Below, piece by piece: positions 1-8,832 of a DNA stretch of 64,000 bases. The position numbers and the translations under genes are program-made. The stretch's first letter is position 1, and each line of letters begins with the position of its first letter. This stretch comes from Rhizobiaceae bacterium (GTDB lineage Bacteria; Pseudomonadota; Alphaproteobacteria; Rhizobiales; Rhizobiaceae). The DNA is taken from positions 62,001 through 126,000 of the forward strand of contig JARGOX010000012.1 of assembly GCA_029233925.1 (NCBI GenBank). The letters run 5' to 3'. The notes beneath the pieces were generated by a model. It made no database searches. It saw only the letters and a list, made by a program, of their open reading frames with translations, and was not told the DNA's origin.

Positions 1-1
1 T

Positions 2-121
2 ACACTTGAAAGCGAACTCAAGGTGCTGCTGCCCGCTTTGCAGGATTGCCTGAAGCAATCATCGGGCGCGAGCCACAGGCTGTTCTGGGTCGCAAGAGAA
101 AACAACAAAGGCCGAAAATAG
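2..121 (+). CDS. 3' end of an unidentified gene (partial)
   Basis: Frame 2 is open from the window edge to a TAG at 119-121 and encodes about 39 residues (begins TLESELKVLLPALQDCLKQ, ends ENNKGRK). The composition looks like an ordinary C-terminal helix with a basic tail. The 5' part lies outside the window, so the product cannot be named. It could also be a chance open frame; the only support is the coding-like composition and the position before a gap that carries an inverted repeat. Confidence 0.3.
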   Translation, partial: TLESELKVLLPALQDCLKQSSGASHRLFWVARENNKGRK

Positions 122-153
122 CCCATTTTCGCGGGGCGAGGCTTGACGCCGGG

Positions 154-177
154 CCATTGGATGATCATCCTCAATGG
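154..177. repeat. Inverted repeat with perfect 12-bp palindromic core
   Basis: CCATTG at 154-159 is mirrored by CAATGG at 172-177. The core GGATGATCATCC (159-170) is a perfect palindrome. It lies 63 bases before the first complete gene and could be an operator or a weak transcript end for the gene cut by the window edge. The rest of 122-240 shows nothing else recognisable. Confidence 0.4.
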
Positions 178-240
178 TGAAATGCGATTTTCGTTTTCCG
201 GCCCATGGAAGTGCGCCGATTGAGCTCCCGGGGGCCAACC

Positions 241-672
241 ATGATCTGCAACATTTTTCTGCGTGCCGCTGTCTTTGCGGCAGCAATCGTTTCAGCCACT
301 TTGACTGTTTCCGTGCAACCGGCCAATGCCTTTTTGCTGGCAGGAATCAATTCATGCGATAGTCCTGTGGTGTTGCGGGCGATTTCGCACCGGTTTTCCA
401 TCGCTGATCGCAACGTGATCCGTCGGGGTCTCGCGGTTGACCAATACCACGACATCCACCAGAACAAATACACACCTGCACGCGACACTGTGCGCACAGC
501 GCGGCGTTATTGCCACGGCAAGGTTACGATGAATGACGGGCGCACACGCACCCTGTGGTTTCTGATCGAAAGTGGTCAGGGTTTTGCCGGCATTGGAGAC
601 AATGTCGAATATTGCATCTCCGGTCTCGATCCCTGGCATGTCAATGGCGCCTACTGCAGGTCCGTGCGATAG
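241..672 (+). CDS. Secreted cysteine-containing protein of unknown function
   Basis: This 143-residue protein starts with a clear Sec signal peptide: hydrophobic stretch at residues 5-23 and a probable cut after QPANA at residue 30. The mature part (about 113 residues) has four cysteines (in NSCDS, RYCHG, EYCIS and AYCRS), which fits two disulfides in the periplasm. I do not recognise a catalytic motif. An in-frame ATG at 205 exists, but the start at 241 puts the signal peptide at the N-terminus and is preferred. The gene ends 12 bases before the RNase T2 gene on the same strand, so the two are probably cotranscribed. Function unknown. Confidence 0.75.
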   Translation: MICNIFLRAAVFAAAIVSATLTVSVQPANAFLLAGINSCDSPVVLRAISHRFSIADRNVIRRGLAVDQYHDIHQNKYTPARDTVRTARRYCHGKVTMNDGRTRTLWFLIESGQGFAGIGDNVEYCISGLDPWHVNGAYCRSVR

Positions 673-684
673 TCGGACGTTCCC

Positions 685-1359
685 ATGCAGTCCCCATACG
701 CCCGCATCTTGCTCGTAGCAGCACTCTTTGTGTTGAGTGGCTGCGAGCCGTCAACACCGTCCGGTACGCAAGCGCCGACGCGTGGTTCAGGTTTTGATTT
801 TTATGTTCTGGCCCTTTCATGGTCACCCAGTTACTGTGCCGCTGAAGGGGAAAACGCCAACAGACAACAGTGCAATACGTCCAGACCTTATGGGTTTATC
901 GTCCACGGGCTTTGGCCGCAATTCGAAAAGGGCTATCCGGAATTCTGCGTCAATGATCATGGACGCGTCGACCGGAAGATCGAAGAAGAAATGCGCGACA
1001 TCATGCCCAGCGTAGGCCTCATTCGCCATCAATGGAAAAAACACGGCACCTGCTCCGGCCTGTCTCAGCAAGACTATTTCAAGACCGTGGCTGCCGCCCG
1101 CGACCAAATTACCATCCCGGACGTGCAACCCGATGCCGGGCAATACCGCATGGTTTCTCCCATTGAGATCGAGCGGGCATTCATGAAAGACAATCCCGGC
1201 CTTGATGCAACAGGTGTTGCCGTGACATGCGATCAGCGCCGATTGCGCGAGGTGCGCATTTGCATGACGACGAATCTGGAATTTCGCACCTGCCCGGAAG
1301 TCGACAGACGGGCATGCAGGCGCAAGCAGATTGCCATGCCACCACAACGCGGAAGCTGA
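685..1359 (+). CDS. Ribonuclease T2 family lipoprotein
   Basis: A 224-residue RNase T2 homologue. The two family active-site blocks are present: CAS I as FIVHGLWPQ at about 71-79 and CAS II as HQWKKHGTCSG at about 115-125, giving the expected catalytic histidines (H74, H115, H120) plus lysine. Family members cut single-stranded RNA without base specificity through 2',3'-cyclic phosphates. The N-terminus is a lipoprotein signal with lipobox LSGC (Cys20), so the enzyme should be membrane-anchored on the periplasmic side rather than free as in E. coli RNase I. The following linker is Ser/Thr/Pro-rich. It probably serves scavenging of extracytoplasmic RNA. It lies 12 bases downstream of the secreted cysteine protein. 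Confidence 0.92.
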   Translation: MQSPYARILLVAALFVLSGCEPSTPSGTQAPTRGSGFDFYVLALSWSPSYCAAEGENANRQQCNTSRPYGFIVHGLWPQFEKGYPEFCVNDHGRVDRKIEEEMRDIMPSVGLIRHQWKKHGTCSGLSQQDYFKTVAAARDQITIPDVQPDAGQYRMVSPIEIERAFMKDNPGLDATGVAVTCDQRRLREVRICMTTNLEFRTCPEVDRRACRRKQIAMPPQRGS

Positions 1360-1409
1360 ACGAACAATCAGATCCTAAAATTTTGCCAGACTCTTTGAAG
1401 GAACATGAC

Positions 1410-2006
1410 ATGAAAATCCTCTACTCACCGGCATCACCCTATTCTGCCAAAGTGCGCATGGCAGCGCATTATTGTGCGCTTCCCTGTGATTCCGTTCTGG
1501 TCAATACCGGTGAAAACCCCGAAATATTGATCAATCATAATCCGCTGGGAAAAATACCCACGTTGATTGATGATGACGGCACTGTGGTTTTTGACAGCAG
1601 GGCCATCATGCAGTTTCTGGACCGCAAAGGCGGCAAGAAACTCTATCCGCGCAACGCCGCCAAGCGCACCGAGGCAGAAGTTCTCGAAGCACTGAGCGAT
1701 GGTGTCACCGATTGTCTACTGGCCATGATGTACGAGAGGCGGTTTCGCCCTGACGAGAAAGTGCATCAGCCCTGGCTCGACTCCCAGTGGTCCAAGGTTG
1801 AACGCGGTCTTGACCACCTCAATGAAAACCTTCCACGCACAACCAAAAACCTCAATGGCGGTCATTTTGCACTGGCGGCCATGATCGGCTATCTGGCCCT
1901 GCGTTTTGACGGCAAGTGGGAACGTGGGCGTCCCAAACTGAAAAGCTGGCCGAACAAGTTCGTGAAGTTTTTTCCCGAGTACGACGCGTTCAAATCTGCA
2001 GGCTGA
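1410..2006 (+). CDS. Glutathione S-transferase family protein
   Basis: A 198-residue protein with an N-terminal thioredoxin-like domain (MKILYSPASPYSAKVRMA, then NPLGKIPTLI with the cis-proline, and FDSRAIMQFLD contacting the gamma-glutamyl moiety) and a helical C-terminal domain. This is the classic two-domain GST layout and length. The catalytic residue is probably Ser or Tyr near position 6-9. The open frame reaches back to 1227 inside the RNase gene, but the ATG at 1410 has a GAAGGAA ribosome site and gives the standard N-terminus. The substrate is not predictable. Confidence is high for the family and low for the role. Confidence 0.9.
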   Translation: MKILYSPASPYSAKVRMAAHYCALPCDSVLVNTGENPEILINHNPLGKIPTLIDDDGTVVFDSRAIMQFLDRKGGKKLYPRNAAKRTEAEVLEALSDGVTDCLLAMMYERRFRPDEKVHQPWLDSQWSKVERGLDHLNENLPRTTKNLNGGHFALAAMIGYLALRFDGKWERGRPKLKSWPNKFVKFFPEYDAFKSAG

Positions 2007-2135
2007 TCGCGAAAAAACCACGGACATTGAATGTCACAGCCAGCACGCACGGCATTGTGTTTCGCAAGCCTGTACCTATATGCAAGAGACCCGACACATG
2101 ACTGTTAGTGCCATCACCAGAACCCGGAAACCCTT

Positions 2136-3086
2136 GTGCTCATAATCAGCTTCCTCATATTGATAGCCGGATTGATCCTCCTGCTGTTTGCTGGTGACTA
2201 TCTGGTGCGCGGTGCTGTGGCCCTGGCGGAAAAGCTGAAAATCAGTCCGCTTATCATCGGCCTGACAATTGTTGCCTTTGGCACCTCCGCACCGGAACTG
2301 TTCGTTTCCCTCAAAGCGGCGTTCGATGGCGTCTATGGCATTGCTCTGGGCAATATTGTCGGCTCCAACATTGCCAATGTCTTGCTGGTGCTGGGCGCTC
2401 CGGCGCTGATCAGCCCCATCATATGCAAGGAAAACGGCATTGGCTTCAGTCTGGCCATCATGTCCGTTTTGACTGTCCTGCTGATGGTGATGATGGCCAC
2501 CGGCGCGTTGACCCATTTCGACGGCTTGATTCTTTTGGCCGTGCTGAGTGTGTTCCTTGCCTGGCAGTTCAAGAGAGCCCATCGAGACCGGGCTGCACAG
2601 AATGCCTATAGCGACTACAAGGATGAAATCGATGATGTTCCGACTGAGAATTCCCGCATAGCGGCCTGTCTTCTTTTCGGGGTCATCGGCTTGCCAATCG
2701 GCGCGTCTCTGACGGTGCACGGGGCCGTCGACATCGCCCGCGTTTTTGGCGTATCCGAAACAATCATCGGCCTGACCATTGTCGCCATAGGAACATCTCT
2801 GCCGGAACTGGTCACCACTGTGATGGCGGCATGGCGGGGCAACGGCGCCGTGGCCATCGGCAATGTCGTGGGCTCCAATATATTCAACATTGCGGCCATT
2901 TTGGGCATTACCAGCGTGCTGCACCCGCTGTTTGTTCCTGAGCGCATAGCCTTTTTCGACATGTGGGTCATGGCCGCCGCAACGGCGCTGGTGGTTATTC
3001 TATCCATGTGCGCGCGCCCGATAACCCGCGTGGGCGGGATCATCATGCTGGCGCTGTATGGCTTGTATATCGTTCTGGTGCTGTAG
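2136..3086 (+). CDS. Calcium/sodium antiporter of the CaCA superfamily (YrbG-like)
   Basis: A 316-residue inner-membrane protein built from two homologous halves, as expected for the YrbG/NCKX branch of cation/Ca2+ exchangers. The alpha-1 repeat reads FGTSAPELFVS followed by GNIVGSNIANVLLVLG (about residues 48-90). The alpha-2 repeat reads IGTSLPELVTT followed by GNVVGSNIFNIAAILG (about 214-260). The acidic residue in each PEL motif is the ion-binding one in the family. About ten membrane segments and a short cytosolic loop (about 145-172) are visible. The start is a GTG at 2136, which places the first membrane helix right at the N-terminus. The ion exchanged (Ca2+, Na+ or K+) is inferred from family only. 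Confidence 0.9.
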   Translation: MLIISFLILIAGLILLLFAGDYLVRGAVALAEKLKISPLIIGLTIVAFGTSAPELFVSLKAAFDGVYGIALGNIVGSNIANVLLVLGAPALISPIICKENGIGFSLAIMSVLTVLLMVMMATGALTHFDGLILLAVLSVFLAWQFKRAHRDRAAQNAYSDYKDEIDDVPTENSRIAACLLFGVIGLPIGASLTVHGAVDIARVFGVSETIIGLTIVAIGTSLPELVTTVMAAWRGNGAVAIGNVVGSNIFNIAAILGITSVLHPLFVPERIAFFDMWVMAAATALVVILSMCARPITRVGGIIMLALYGLYIVLVL

Positions 3087-3208
3087 GCACCCGGGTGGTG
3101 GCATTTCCGCAAGCCGGACACGCACCATCACCATGAAAAGACCGGCATATTTGACAGCGCCCATCCATCGCATCACATATTGCAGTGCCATTTGATCCGG
3201 AAAAATGA

Positions 3209-5227
3209 ATGACAAAGGACGCACAATCAACTTCTGACATTAGCCCGACGGCAACAAAAGCTGCTGCCGGCGATCAATCCAGGCAGTTCGAGGGTTGGGA
3301 AGATGCCGGACGCGTTCACGCAGGATTGAAGGGTGCCGACCTGATATCGGCCTTTGTCAAGAATCTGCCGAATGCCCCTGGCGTATACCGAATGTTCAAT
3401 GAGAACGGTGATGTTCTCTATGTCGGCAAAGCGCGCAGCCTGAAAAAAAGGGTCGCCAATTATGCCCAGGGTCGCGGCCATACCAACCGCATTGCCAATA
3501 TGGTGCGGTCAACGACCCATATGGAATTCATCACCACCCGCACGGAAACAGAGGCCCTTCTGCTCGAGGCCAATCTGATCAAGCGGCTGCGTCCGCGCTA
3601 CAATGTGTTGCTGCGCGACGACAAGTCGTTTCCCTATATATTGCTCAGTGAAGAAAACGCGGCGCCGGGCATCTACAAGCACCGGGGAGCGCGTTCGCGC
3701 AAGGGCTCCTATTTCGGACCCTTTGCTTCCGCCCAGTCGGTAGACCGCACAATCAACTCGCTGCAGCGCGCCTTCCTGCTGCGCACCTGTACGGATTCGG
3801 TTTTTGACAGCCGTACCCGGCCATGCCTCCTGCACCAGATCAAACGCTGCGCTGCGCCCTGCACCGGAGAGGTCAGCGAGGAGGCCTATGCGGCAATGGT
3901 CGAGGAGGCAAAAAACTTCCTTTCCGGCAAAAGCCAGAAGGTCAAATCAAGCATGTCCGTCGCCATGCAGGAAGCTGCAGATGCGCTGGATTTCGAGCGT
4001 GCCGCCATATACCGCGACCGTTTGTCGGCGCTTTCCCATGTGCAAAGCCATCAGGGCATCAATCCGCAAACCGTCGAGGAGGCAGATGTTTTTGCCGTCC
4101 ATCTGGAAGGCGGCATGAGTTGCATACAGGTGTTCTTTTTTCGCACGGGACAGAACTGGGGAAACCGTGCCTATTTCCCGAAGGCCGATTCATCTCTGTC
4201 TTCCTCGGAAATTCTAGGGCCATTCCTATCGCAATTCTATGACGACAAGCCTTGCCCCCGGCAGATCCTGCTATCGGAAACCATTCCTGAACAGGACCTG
4301 TTGGCTGAGGCATTGTCATTGCGCGCCGGCTACAAGGTGACGATCCTTGCGCCCAAACGCGGGGAGAAACGCGATCTTATGGATCACGCCTGTGCCAATG
4401 CCAAGGATGCGCATAATCGTCGGCTGGCCGAAACATCGACCCAGTCCAGCCTGCTCAAGGGCTTTGCCGACGTGTTCAAACTGGAAAGCCCTCCCAGGAG
4501 AATAGAGGTCTATGACAATTCTCATATCATGGGGACCAATGCGGTCGGCGGCATGATCGTTGCCGGGCCGGAAGGCTTTGCGAAAAACCAGTATCGCAAA
4601 TTCAACATCAAATCCAAGGACATCACGCCAGGCGATGATCCGGGCATGATGCGCGAGGTGATCCATCGCCGCTTTTCAAGGCTGGTCAAGGAATACGGAA
4701 AGCCGGAACCTGAGACGGCAGAAAGCGGCGATGCAAATTTCCCCATTGCCGATACGGCCGTGCCAAACTGGCCGGATGTTTTGCTGATTGACGGTGGCCA
4801 GGGGCAATTGTCTGCGGTCAATTCCGTCCTGGCAGAACTTGAGCTGACCGACAGCGTGACGGTGATCGGTGTCGCCAAGGGCATTGATCGCGATGCCGGC
4901 CGGGAACGGTTTTTCCGTGCAGGCCATAGTCCTTTCACCCTGCCGCCACGCGATCCGGTGCTCTATTTCATTCAGCGCATGCGCGATGAAGCCCACCGCT
5001 TTGCCATCGGCACCCACAGGGCGCGGCGCAAAAAGGAATTTGTCAGCAACCCGCTTGATGAGATCGCCGGTATCGGTCCATCGCGAAAAAGAGCATTGCT
5101 GCACCATTTCGGAACAGCCAAGGCCGTGTCACGGGCAGGTCTTGACGATCTTGTCGCTGTGGATGGAATCTCGGAAGCGATGGCGCAATTGGTCTATGAT
5201 CATTTCCATGATGAGCGAGGCAAATGA
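3209..5227 (+). CDS. uvrC: UvrABC excinuclease subunit C
   Basis: A 672-residue UvrC, the dual-incision nuclease of nucleotide excision repair, recruited by UvrB to damaged DNA. An N-terminal GIY-YIG domain (GVYRMF at 58-63, [13 protein letters not shown] at 70-82) makes the 3' cut. The KRCAAPCTG cysteine pair (about 213) is followed by a UVR motif (about 250-285) that contacts UvrB. The RNase H-like domain makes the 5' cut ([16 protein letters not shown] at about 433). Helix-hairpin-helix motifs end the protein ([25 protein letters not shown]). The first 45 residues form a longer, low-complexity N-terminal extension than in E. coli. It heads the uvrC-pgsA-moaD-moaE run common in this order. 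Confidence 0.97.
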   Translation: MTKDAQSTSDISPTATKAAAGDQSRQFEGWEDAGRVHAGLKGADLISAFVKNLPNAPGVYRMFNENGDVLYVGKARSLKKRVANYAQGRGHTNRIANMVRSTTHMEFITTRTETEALLLEANLIKRLRPRYNVLLRDDKSFPYILLSEENAAPGIYKHRGARSRKGSYFGPFASAQSVDRTINSLQRAFLLRTCTDSVFDSRTRPCLLHQIKRCAAPCTGEVSEEAYAAMVEEAKNFLSGKSQKVKSSMSVAMQEAADALDFERAAIYRDRLSALSHVQSHQGINPQTVEEADVFAVHLEGGMSCIQVFFFRTGQNWGNRAYFPKADSSLSSSEILGPFLSQFYDDKPCPRQILLSETIPEQDLLAEALSLRAGYKVTILAPKRGEKRDLMDHACANAKDAHNRRLAETSTQSSLLKGFADVFKLESPPRRIEVYDNSHIMGTNAVGGMIVAGPEGFAKNQYRKFNIKSKDITPGDDPGMMREVIHRRFSRLVKEYGKPEPETAESGDANFPIADTAVPNWPDVLLIDGGQGQLSAVNSVLAELELTDSVTVIGVAKGIDRDAGRERFFRAGHSPFTLPPRDPVLYFIQRMRDEAHRFAIGTHRARRKKEFVSNPLDEIAGIGPSRKRALLHHFGTAKAVSRAGLDDLVAVDGISEAMAQLVYDHFHDERGK

Positions 5228-5257
5228 GGGTTTTGAAACCCATGAAACTCAGGGTTT
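5228..5257 (+). repeat. Overlapping alternative hairpin arms after uvrC
   Basis: Directly after the uvrC stop, GGGTTT (5228-5233), AAACCC (5236-5241) and GGGTTT again (5252-5257, followed by TTTG) allow two mutually exclusive stems. The second stem has a 10-base loop and ends in a short T run, so it could act as a weak terminator between uvrC and pgsA. No protein is encoded between 5228 and 5361. Confidence 0.35.
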
Positions 5258-5361
5258 TTGGAGAAACTATTCAGGAGCAACCGCAAATTCTGCGGATTGA
5301 TTGTTGACGCATGGACAGATCGCCTATTTGTATGGGCAAAGATCAGACTGGATGGAGCCAA

Positions 5362-5946
5362 ATGGCATCTCAGACCTATAATATTCCCAATCTACTGACC
5401 TATGCGCGAATCCTTGCCGTGCCATTGATCGTGCTGTGCTTTTTTGTCGAAGGCCGGCTGCATGGCTCAGACATGGCGCGCTGGAGTGCGCTTGGCATCT
5501 ATGTTGTTGCCTCCATAACAGACTTTTTTGACGGCTATCTGGCCCGTATCTGGAACCAGACATCCAATATCGGCCGGATGCTGGATCCGATCGCTGACAA
5601 ATTGCTGGTATCGTCCATTCTGCTGCTGCTTGCGGCAGCGGGAACCATCGCCGGCTGGAGCATCTGGGCCGCCATCATCATTCTGTGCCGGGAAATTCTG
5701 GTGTCCGGGCTGCGCGAATATCTCGCCATGCTGAAAGTATCCGTGCCGGTCACCTGGCTTGCCAAGTGGAAGACAACCCTGCAGATGATCGCCATCGGCT
5801 TTTTGCTTGCCGGCCCGGCCGGTGACAAGATCATTCCCTATACAACGGAACTGGGCATCATTCTTCTGTGGGTGGCTGCGGTGATCACCATGTATACCGG
5901 CTATGACTATTTCCGCGCCGGGCTCAAACACGTGGTGGATGCATGA
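5362..5946 (+). CDS. pgsA: CDP-diacylglycerol--glycerol-3-phosphate 3-phosphatidyltransferase
   Basis: A 194-residue integral membrane enzyme making phosphatidylglycerophosphate from CDP-diacylglycerol and glycerol-3-phosphate, the committed step to phosphatidylglycerol and cardiolipin. The CDP-alcohol phosphotransferase signature DG-x2-AR-x8-G-x3-D-x3-D is complete at about residues 57-79 (FFDGYLARI ... GRMLDPIADK). Four or more membrane helices follow. The frame is open back to 5311, but the ATG at 5362, with GGAG four bases upstream, gives the standard family N-terminus MASQTYNIPNLLTYARI. Its stop overlaps the moaD start (ATGATGG). Confidence 0.95.
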   Translation: MASQTYNIPNLLTYARILAVPLIVLCFFVEGRLHGSDMARWSALGIYVVASITDFFDGYLARIWNQTSNIGRMLDPIADKLLVSSILLLLAAAGTIAGWSIWAAIIILCREILVSGLREYLAMLKVSVPVTWLAKWKTTLQMIAIGFLLAGPAGDKIIPYTTELGIILLWVAAVITMYTGYDYFRAGLKHVVDA

Positions 5947-6200
5947 TGGTCAAACTGGTCTATTTTGCCTGGGTCAGGGAACGCATCGGCAAGAGCGATG
6001 AAGAAATCAATCTGCCGGACAGCGTGCGGACGATTGCCGATCTTCTTGATCATCTGAAGCAACGCGGCGAAGGTTATGCGGTGGCGCTTGAGGTTCCTGA
6101 GGTGATCCATGTTGCGATCAATCAGGAACATTGCCAGCACAGTGACCTGATCGGGGACGCCAGAGAAATCGCCCTGTTTCCACCCATGACCGGTGGCTGA
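5943..6200 (+). CDS. moaD: Molybdopterin synthase sulfur-carrier subunit
   Basis: An 85-residue ubiquitin-fold protein ending in PPMTGG. The terminal Gly-Gly is the site adenylated by MoeB and then thiocarboxylated to donate sulfur to cyclic pyranopterin monophosphate. The N-terminal strand KLVYFAWVRERIG is typical of MoaD. The start overlaps the pgsA stop by four bases, and its own stop meets the moaE start, so translation is probably coupled through the run. Confidence 0.93.
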   Translation: MMVKLVYFAWVRERIGKSDEEINLPDSVRTIADLLDHLKQRGEGYAVALEVPEVIHVAINQEHCQHSDLIGDAREIALFPPMTGG

Positions 6201-6201
6201 C

Positions 6202-6663
6202 ATGACCCTGCCTATCAAGACCCGGGTTCAGGCCGACGACTTCGATCTGCAGACGGAGATTGATGCCCTTGCCAGCGCCAATTGTGATATCGGCGCAGTC
6301 GTCACTTTCACCGGACTGTGTCGCGATGACAACGGGACCTTGGCAGCATTGGAACTGGAACATTATCCGGGCATGGCAGAATTGGAAATGCAGCGCATTG
6401 CCGGCGAAGCGCTGGTGCGCTGGCCACTGGATGGGGTCACGCTCATCCACCGGTTCGGCAAGATTGTTCCAGGCGAGAATATCGTGCTGGTTGTCACCGC
6501 ATCAAAGCACCGCAACGCCGCTTTCGAGGCGGCGTCGTTCCTGATGGATTTCCTGAAATCAAAAGCACCTTTCTGGAAGCGCGAGATACGCCGCGACGGC
6601 AAGGTCGGCTCCTGGGTCGACGCCAGGGATGTTGATCAGGCCGCGCTGCAGCGCTGGCGCTGA
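6202..6663 (+). CDS. moaE: Molybdopterin synthase catalytic subunit
   Basis: A protein of about 153 residues forming the large subunit of molybdopterin synthase, which with MoaD converts cyclic pyranopterin monophosphate to molybdopterin. Family blocks are visible: GAVVTFTGLCRD, LELEHYPGMAE, IHRFGKIVPGE and the active-site stretch KSKAPFWKRE holding the catalytic lysines. The GTG at 6193, overlapping the moaD stop, is an alternative start; ATG 6202 is preferred because it follows a GGTGG purine patch. Last gene of the uvrC-pgsA-moaDE run, convergent with the next gene. Confidence 0.95.
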   Translation: MTLPIKTRVQADDFDLQTEIDALASANCDIGAVVTFTGLCRDDNGTLAALELEHYPGMAELEMQRIAGEALVRWPLDGVTLIHRFGKIVPGENIVLVVTASKHRNAAFEAASFLMDFLKSKAPFWKREIRRDGKVGSWVDARDVDQAALQRWR

Positions 6664-6717
6664 TACAGGCAAGGACAAAAGCCGTGTCATTTATCTCGAA
6701 AGAAATATTTTATTGAA

Positions 6718-7086
6718 TCAAGCCCATCTTTGAACGGCAACGTCTGAATCGGTCGGACCCGTATTGAATGCAATACGCGCATTGGGCGCATGTTCATGGA
6801 CAATATTGACGAGCTTTTCAAAGACCAGGAAATGATCGTCGTCTTTTCGCACGCCAGCCCCGATGAGAACGACATCATAGGCGTTCTCTTTCAGGGTTTT
6901 TTCCAATTGTTGCGTTGCCGTTTCTCCGCTGTAGATGAAGCCGATCTCTGCATCATAGCCCAGATCATTCAGCTTCTTCTCGTCTGCTCTCAGAGCGGCT
7001 TCCAGCTTTTCCGGCGTCAGTCCCGGCCATTTGTCGTAATTTACAACGCTCGGATGCCAGCCGACCAACATGACCTTCTTTGCCAT
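6718..7086 (-). CDS. Small Rossmann-like protein of unknown function
   Basis: A 122-residue cytosolic protein starting MAKKVMLVGWHPSVVNYDKW. The pattern is alternating beta strands and helices (KKVMLVGW, DAEIGFIYSG, YDVVLIGAGVR, ARIAFNT), like a flavodoxin- or response-regulator-like fold. No phospho-acceptor or nucleotide loop can be assigned with confidence. The conserved-looking HPSVVNYDKWPGLTPEKL and GAGVRKDDDHFLVFE stretches may form a ligand site. The start at 7086 is favoured over the longer frame (7113) because an AAGGA ribosome site precedes it. It stands alone between convergent moaE and the MipA gene. Function unknown. Confidence 0.7.
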   Translation of the reverse strand: MAKKVMLVGWHPSVVNYDKWPGLTPEKLEAALRADEKKLNDLGYDAEIGFIYSGETATQQLEKTLKENAYDVVLIGAGVRKDDDHFLVFEKLVNIVHEHAPNARIAFNTGPTDSDVAVQRWA

Positions 7087-7203
7087 CGGAACAGATCCTT
7101 TTTCAAAATGCACGCTGCCAATTTACAATCGACATACGATCTGGTTGCGCGCAGCCCATACCGGCCATCAAAATGAACATCAGGCCTGGCTACACTATCC
7201 CTA

Positions 7204-8022
7204 TTAAAACAGATTGAAGTCGAAACGATAGCTGACGCCCGCGCCTACCGAGAATTGATTCTCGCTTCCGGACGTTACAATCGGACTATCAGCTGCATCG
7301 CCGACAAAACGATCCCAGCCGGCGCGCAGATGCAGTGTGGACTTTTCAGTATAGGCGTAGTTTGCCTTGACCTCGACACCCAGAGACGTCACGCCGGAGC
7401 TTGGGTCATAGGCTGTAAGCCTGCCACCGGAAGCGGCAGCTTCTGCAGCGGTCACGCCGAAATAGGTGTCCATATAGGCGTCAGAACCCCAGTCGACACG
7501 TGGGCCCCAAACAAGTTCAAGCCGCTCAGTGGGCTGTGATATCAGATCCAGGCCGAGGGTCGCCACCTGGCCATCGTGGCCACCGAAACCCTGGCGAACC
7601 TCTGCAAATCCCCTTAGCCAGTCGTGACGGTATCCGATTCCCAAGCCAAGTTCCGCAGCCCAATCAATGGTTTTTGTACCGGTCAGGTCGACTGAATCAG
7701 ACGCCTCGCGCACTCCGTTGAATGAGAATGAAGGATAGATATCAATGCCGCGTGTCTTGACGCTTCCATCCACCACCTGACCAAGGCCGGGCAAATACAA
7801 ACGCTGCACATCAAAAATCGGAGAGGGGGAAAGCAGATAGTCACCAGATCCCGGATATTTGGATTTCATCAATCCACCGACGCCGACCCTCACAACATAT
7901 TGTTTATCGGGCAGTGAAGTTGCGTTGTCCTGATAGTCACCGTCTGCGGCGTTGGCAGGAAGAAGCGTTGGGAAAGCGAGTGCGGAAACCGCAAGAAGTC
8001 CTAAAAGGCGCGTTTTCATCAT
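7204..8022 (-). CDS. MipA/OmpV family outer-membrane protein
   Basis: A 272-residue outer-membrane beta-barrel. The first 25 residues form a signal peptide ending PANA. The mature protein has alternating amphipathic strands, LSPSPIFDVQ and WGPRVDWGSDAYMDTYFGV blocks characteristic of MipA/OmpV proteins, and a C-terminal strand ending RFDFNLF, with the final Phe used for barrel assembly. Family members are scaffolds for peptidoglycan enzymes (MipA) or osmolality-linked outer-membrane proteins (OmpV); the role here is open. The start ATG at 8022 gives the signal peptide; the frame is open to 8067. Bases 8023-8211 before it are non-coding and hold its promoter region, with no clear motif seen. 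Confidence 0.88.
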   Translation of the reverse strand: MMKTRLLGLLAVSALAFPTLLPANAADGDYQDNATSLPDKQYVVRVGVGGLMKSKYPGSGDYLLSPSPIFDVQRLYLPGLGQVVDGSVKTRGIDIYPSFSFNGVREASDSVDLTGTKTIDWAAELGLGIGYRHDWLRGFAEVRQGFGGHDGQVATLGLDLISQPTERLELVWGPRVDWGSDAYMDTYFGVTAAEAAASGGRLTAYDPSSGVTSLGVEVKANYAYTEKSTLHLRAGWDRFVGDAADSPIVTSGSENQFSVGAGVSYRFDFNLF

Positions 8023-8211
8023 GCGTGCGGCTCCGAAAAATAATCTTGTTGGCGGGCATCTAAACATGAATACGTAAGGAGGTGTTTAATGGATCACCCA
8101 AAACGGATGTTGGTGCCGCTGTGTTGCACTTATGCACCAAAGCATCGCCAGGATTGTGGCCCCGGCCAGGGTCTTGTGTCGGGTGAGAAATAGCGTGGTG
8201 TGGCCGAATAC

Positions 8212-8243
8212 AAAAAACCGCCGCACTCAATGAGGCGACGGCT
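8212..8243 (-). terminator. Rho-independent terminator of ndk
   Basis: On the minus strand CCGTCGC (8241-8235) pairs with GCGGCGG (8224-8218), extended by a CTC/GAG inner stem, and is followed at once by TTTTTT (8217-8212). It lies 28 bases past the ndk stop and is a textbook terminator. Confidence 0.85.
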
Positions 8244-8270
8244 TGTTTCATTTGCAGATTGGAGATTTAA

Positions 8271-8693
8271 TCAGCCAACAACTTCTGTGCCGGAGAACCA
8301 ATAGGCAATTTCTTCGGCTGCGGTTTCCGGCGCATCTGAGCCGTGCACGGAGTTTTCGCCAATGGACAGGGCATGGGCCTTGCGGATCGTGCCTTCGGCG
8401 GCGTCAGCCGGATTGGTTGCACCCATGATTTCGCGGTTCTTGGCGATGGCGTCTTCGCCTTCAAGAACCTGAACGATCGTCGGGCCGGAGGCCATGAATT
8501 CGGTCAGTTCACCAAAAAACGGCCGTTCCTTGTGAACGGCATAAAAGCCTTCTGCTTCACGCAGGCTCATCCAGACGCGCCGTGAGGCAACAACCCGCAG
8601 GCCAGCCTCTTCGAGCATTTTGGTGATTGCGCCGGTCAGATTGCGCTTTGTCGCGTCTGGTTTGATCATCGAAAATGTGCGTTCGATCGCCAT
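8271..8693 (-). CDS. ndk: Nucleoside diphosphate kinase
   Basis: A 140-residue enzyme balancing nucleoside triphosphate pools by a ping-pong phosphohistidine mechanism. The catalytic histidine sits in [12 protein letters not shown] (about residue 117). The N-terminus [18 protein letters not shown] and the KERPFFGEL loop are family hallmarks, and length is standard. The open frame runs further upstream, but ATG 8693 has an AAGGAA ribosome site and the standard N-terminus. A probable promoter lies upstream and a strong terminator downstream, so it is likely a single-gene transcript. Confidence 0.97.
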   Translation of the reverse strand: MAIERTFSMIKPDATKRNLTGAITKMLEEAGLRVVASRRVWMSLREAEGFYAVHKERPFFGELTEFMASGPTIVQVLEGEDAIAKNREIMGATNPADAAEGTIRKAHALSIGENSVHGSDAPETAAEEIAYWFSGTEVVG

Positions 8694-8735
8694 GATCCGT
8701 ATTCCTTGCATTTGTTTGCGGGGAGATTTGCGCGC

Positions 8736-8764
8736 TCTATAGCCTTGCCCGGCACGCAAGACAA
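8736..8764 (-). promoter_or_regulatory. Probable sigma-70-type promoter of ndk
   Basis: On the minus strand TTGTCT (8764-8759) and TATAGA (8741-8736) are separated by exactly 17 bases, 43 bases ahead of the ndk start. The matches to consensus are partial, so this is a prediction from spacing and position. Confidence 0.45.
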
Positions 8765-8832
8765 GTGCCGGCGCCATCGCAGAGCAGCAATGTGCACAAT
8801 GGCCGGGCCATTGGCTTGGCCGAATTGCCCAA

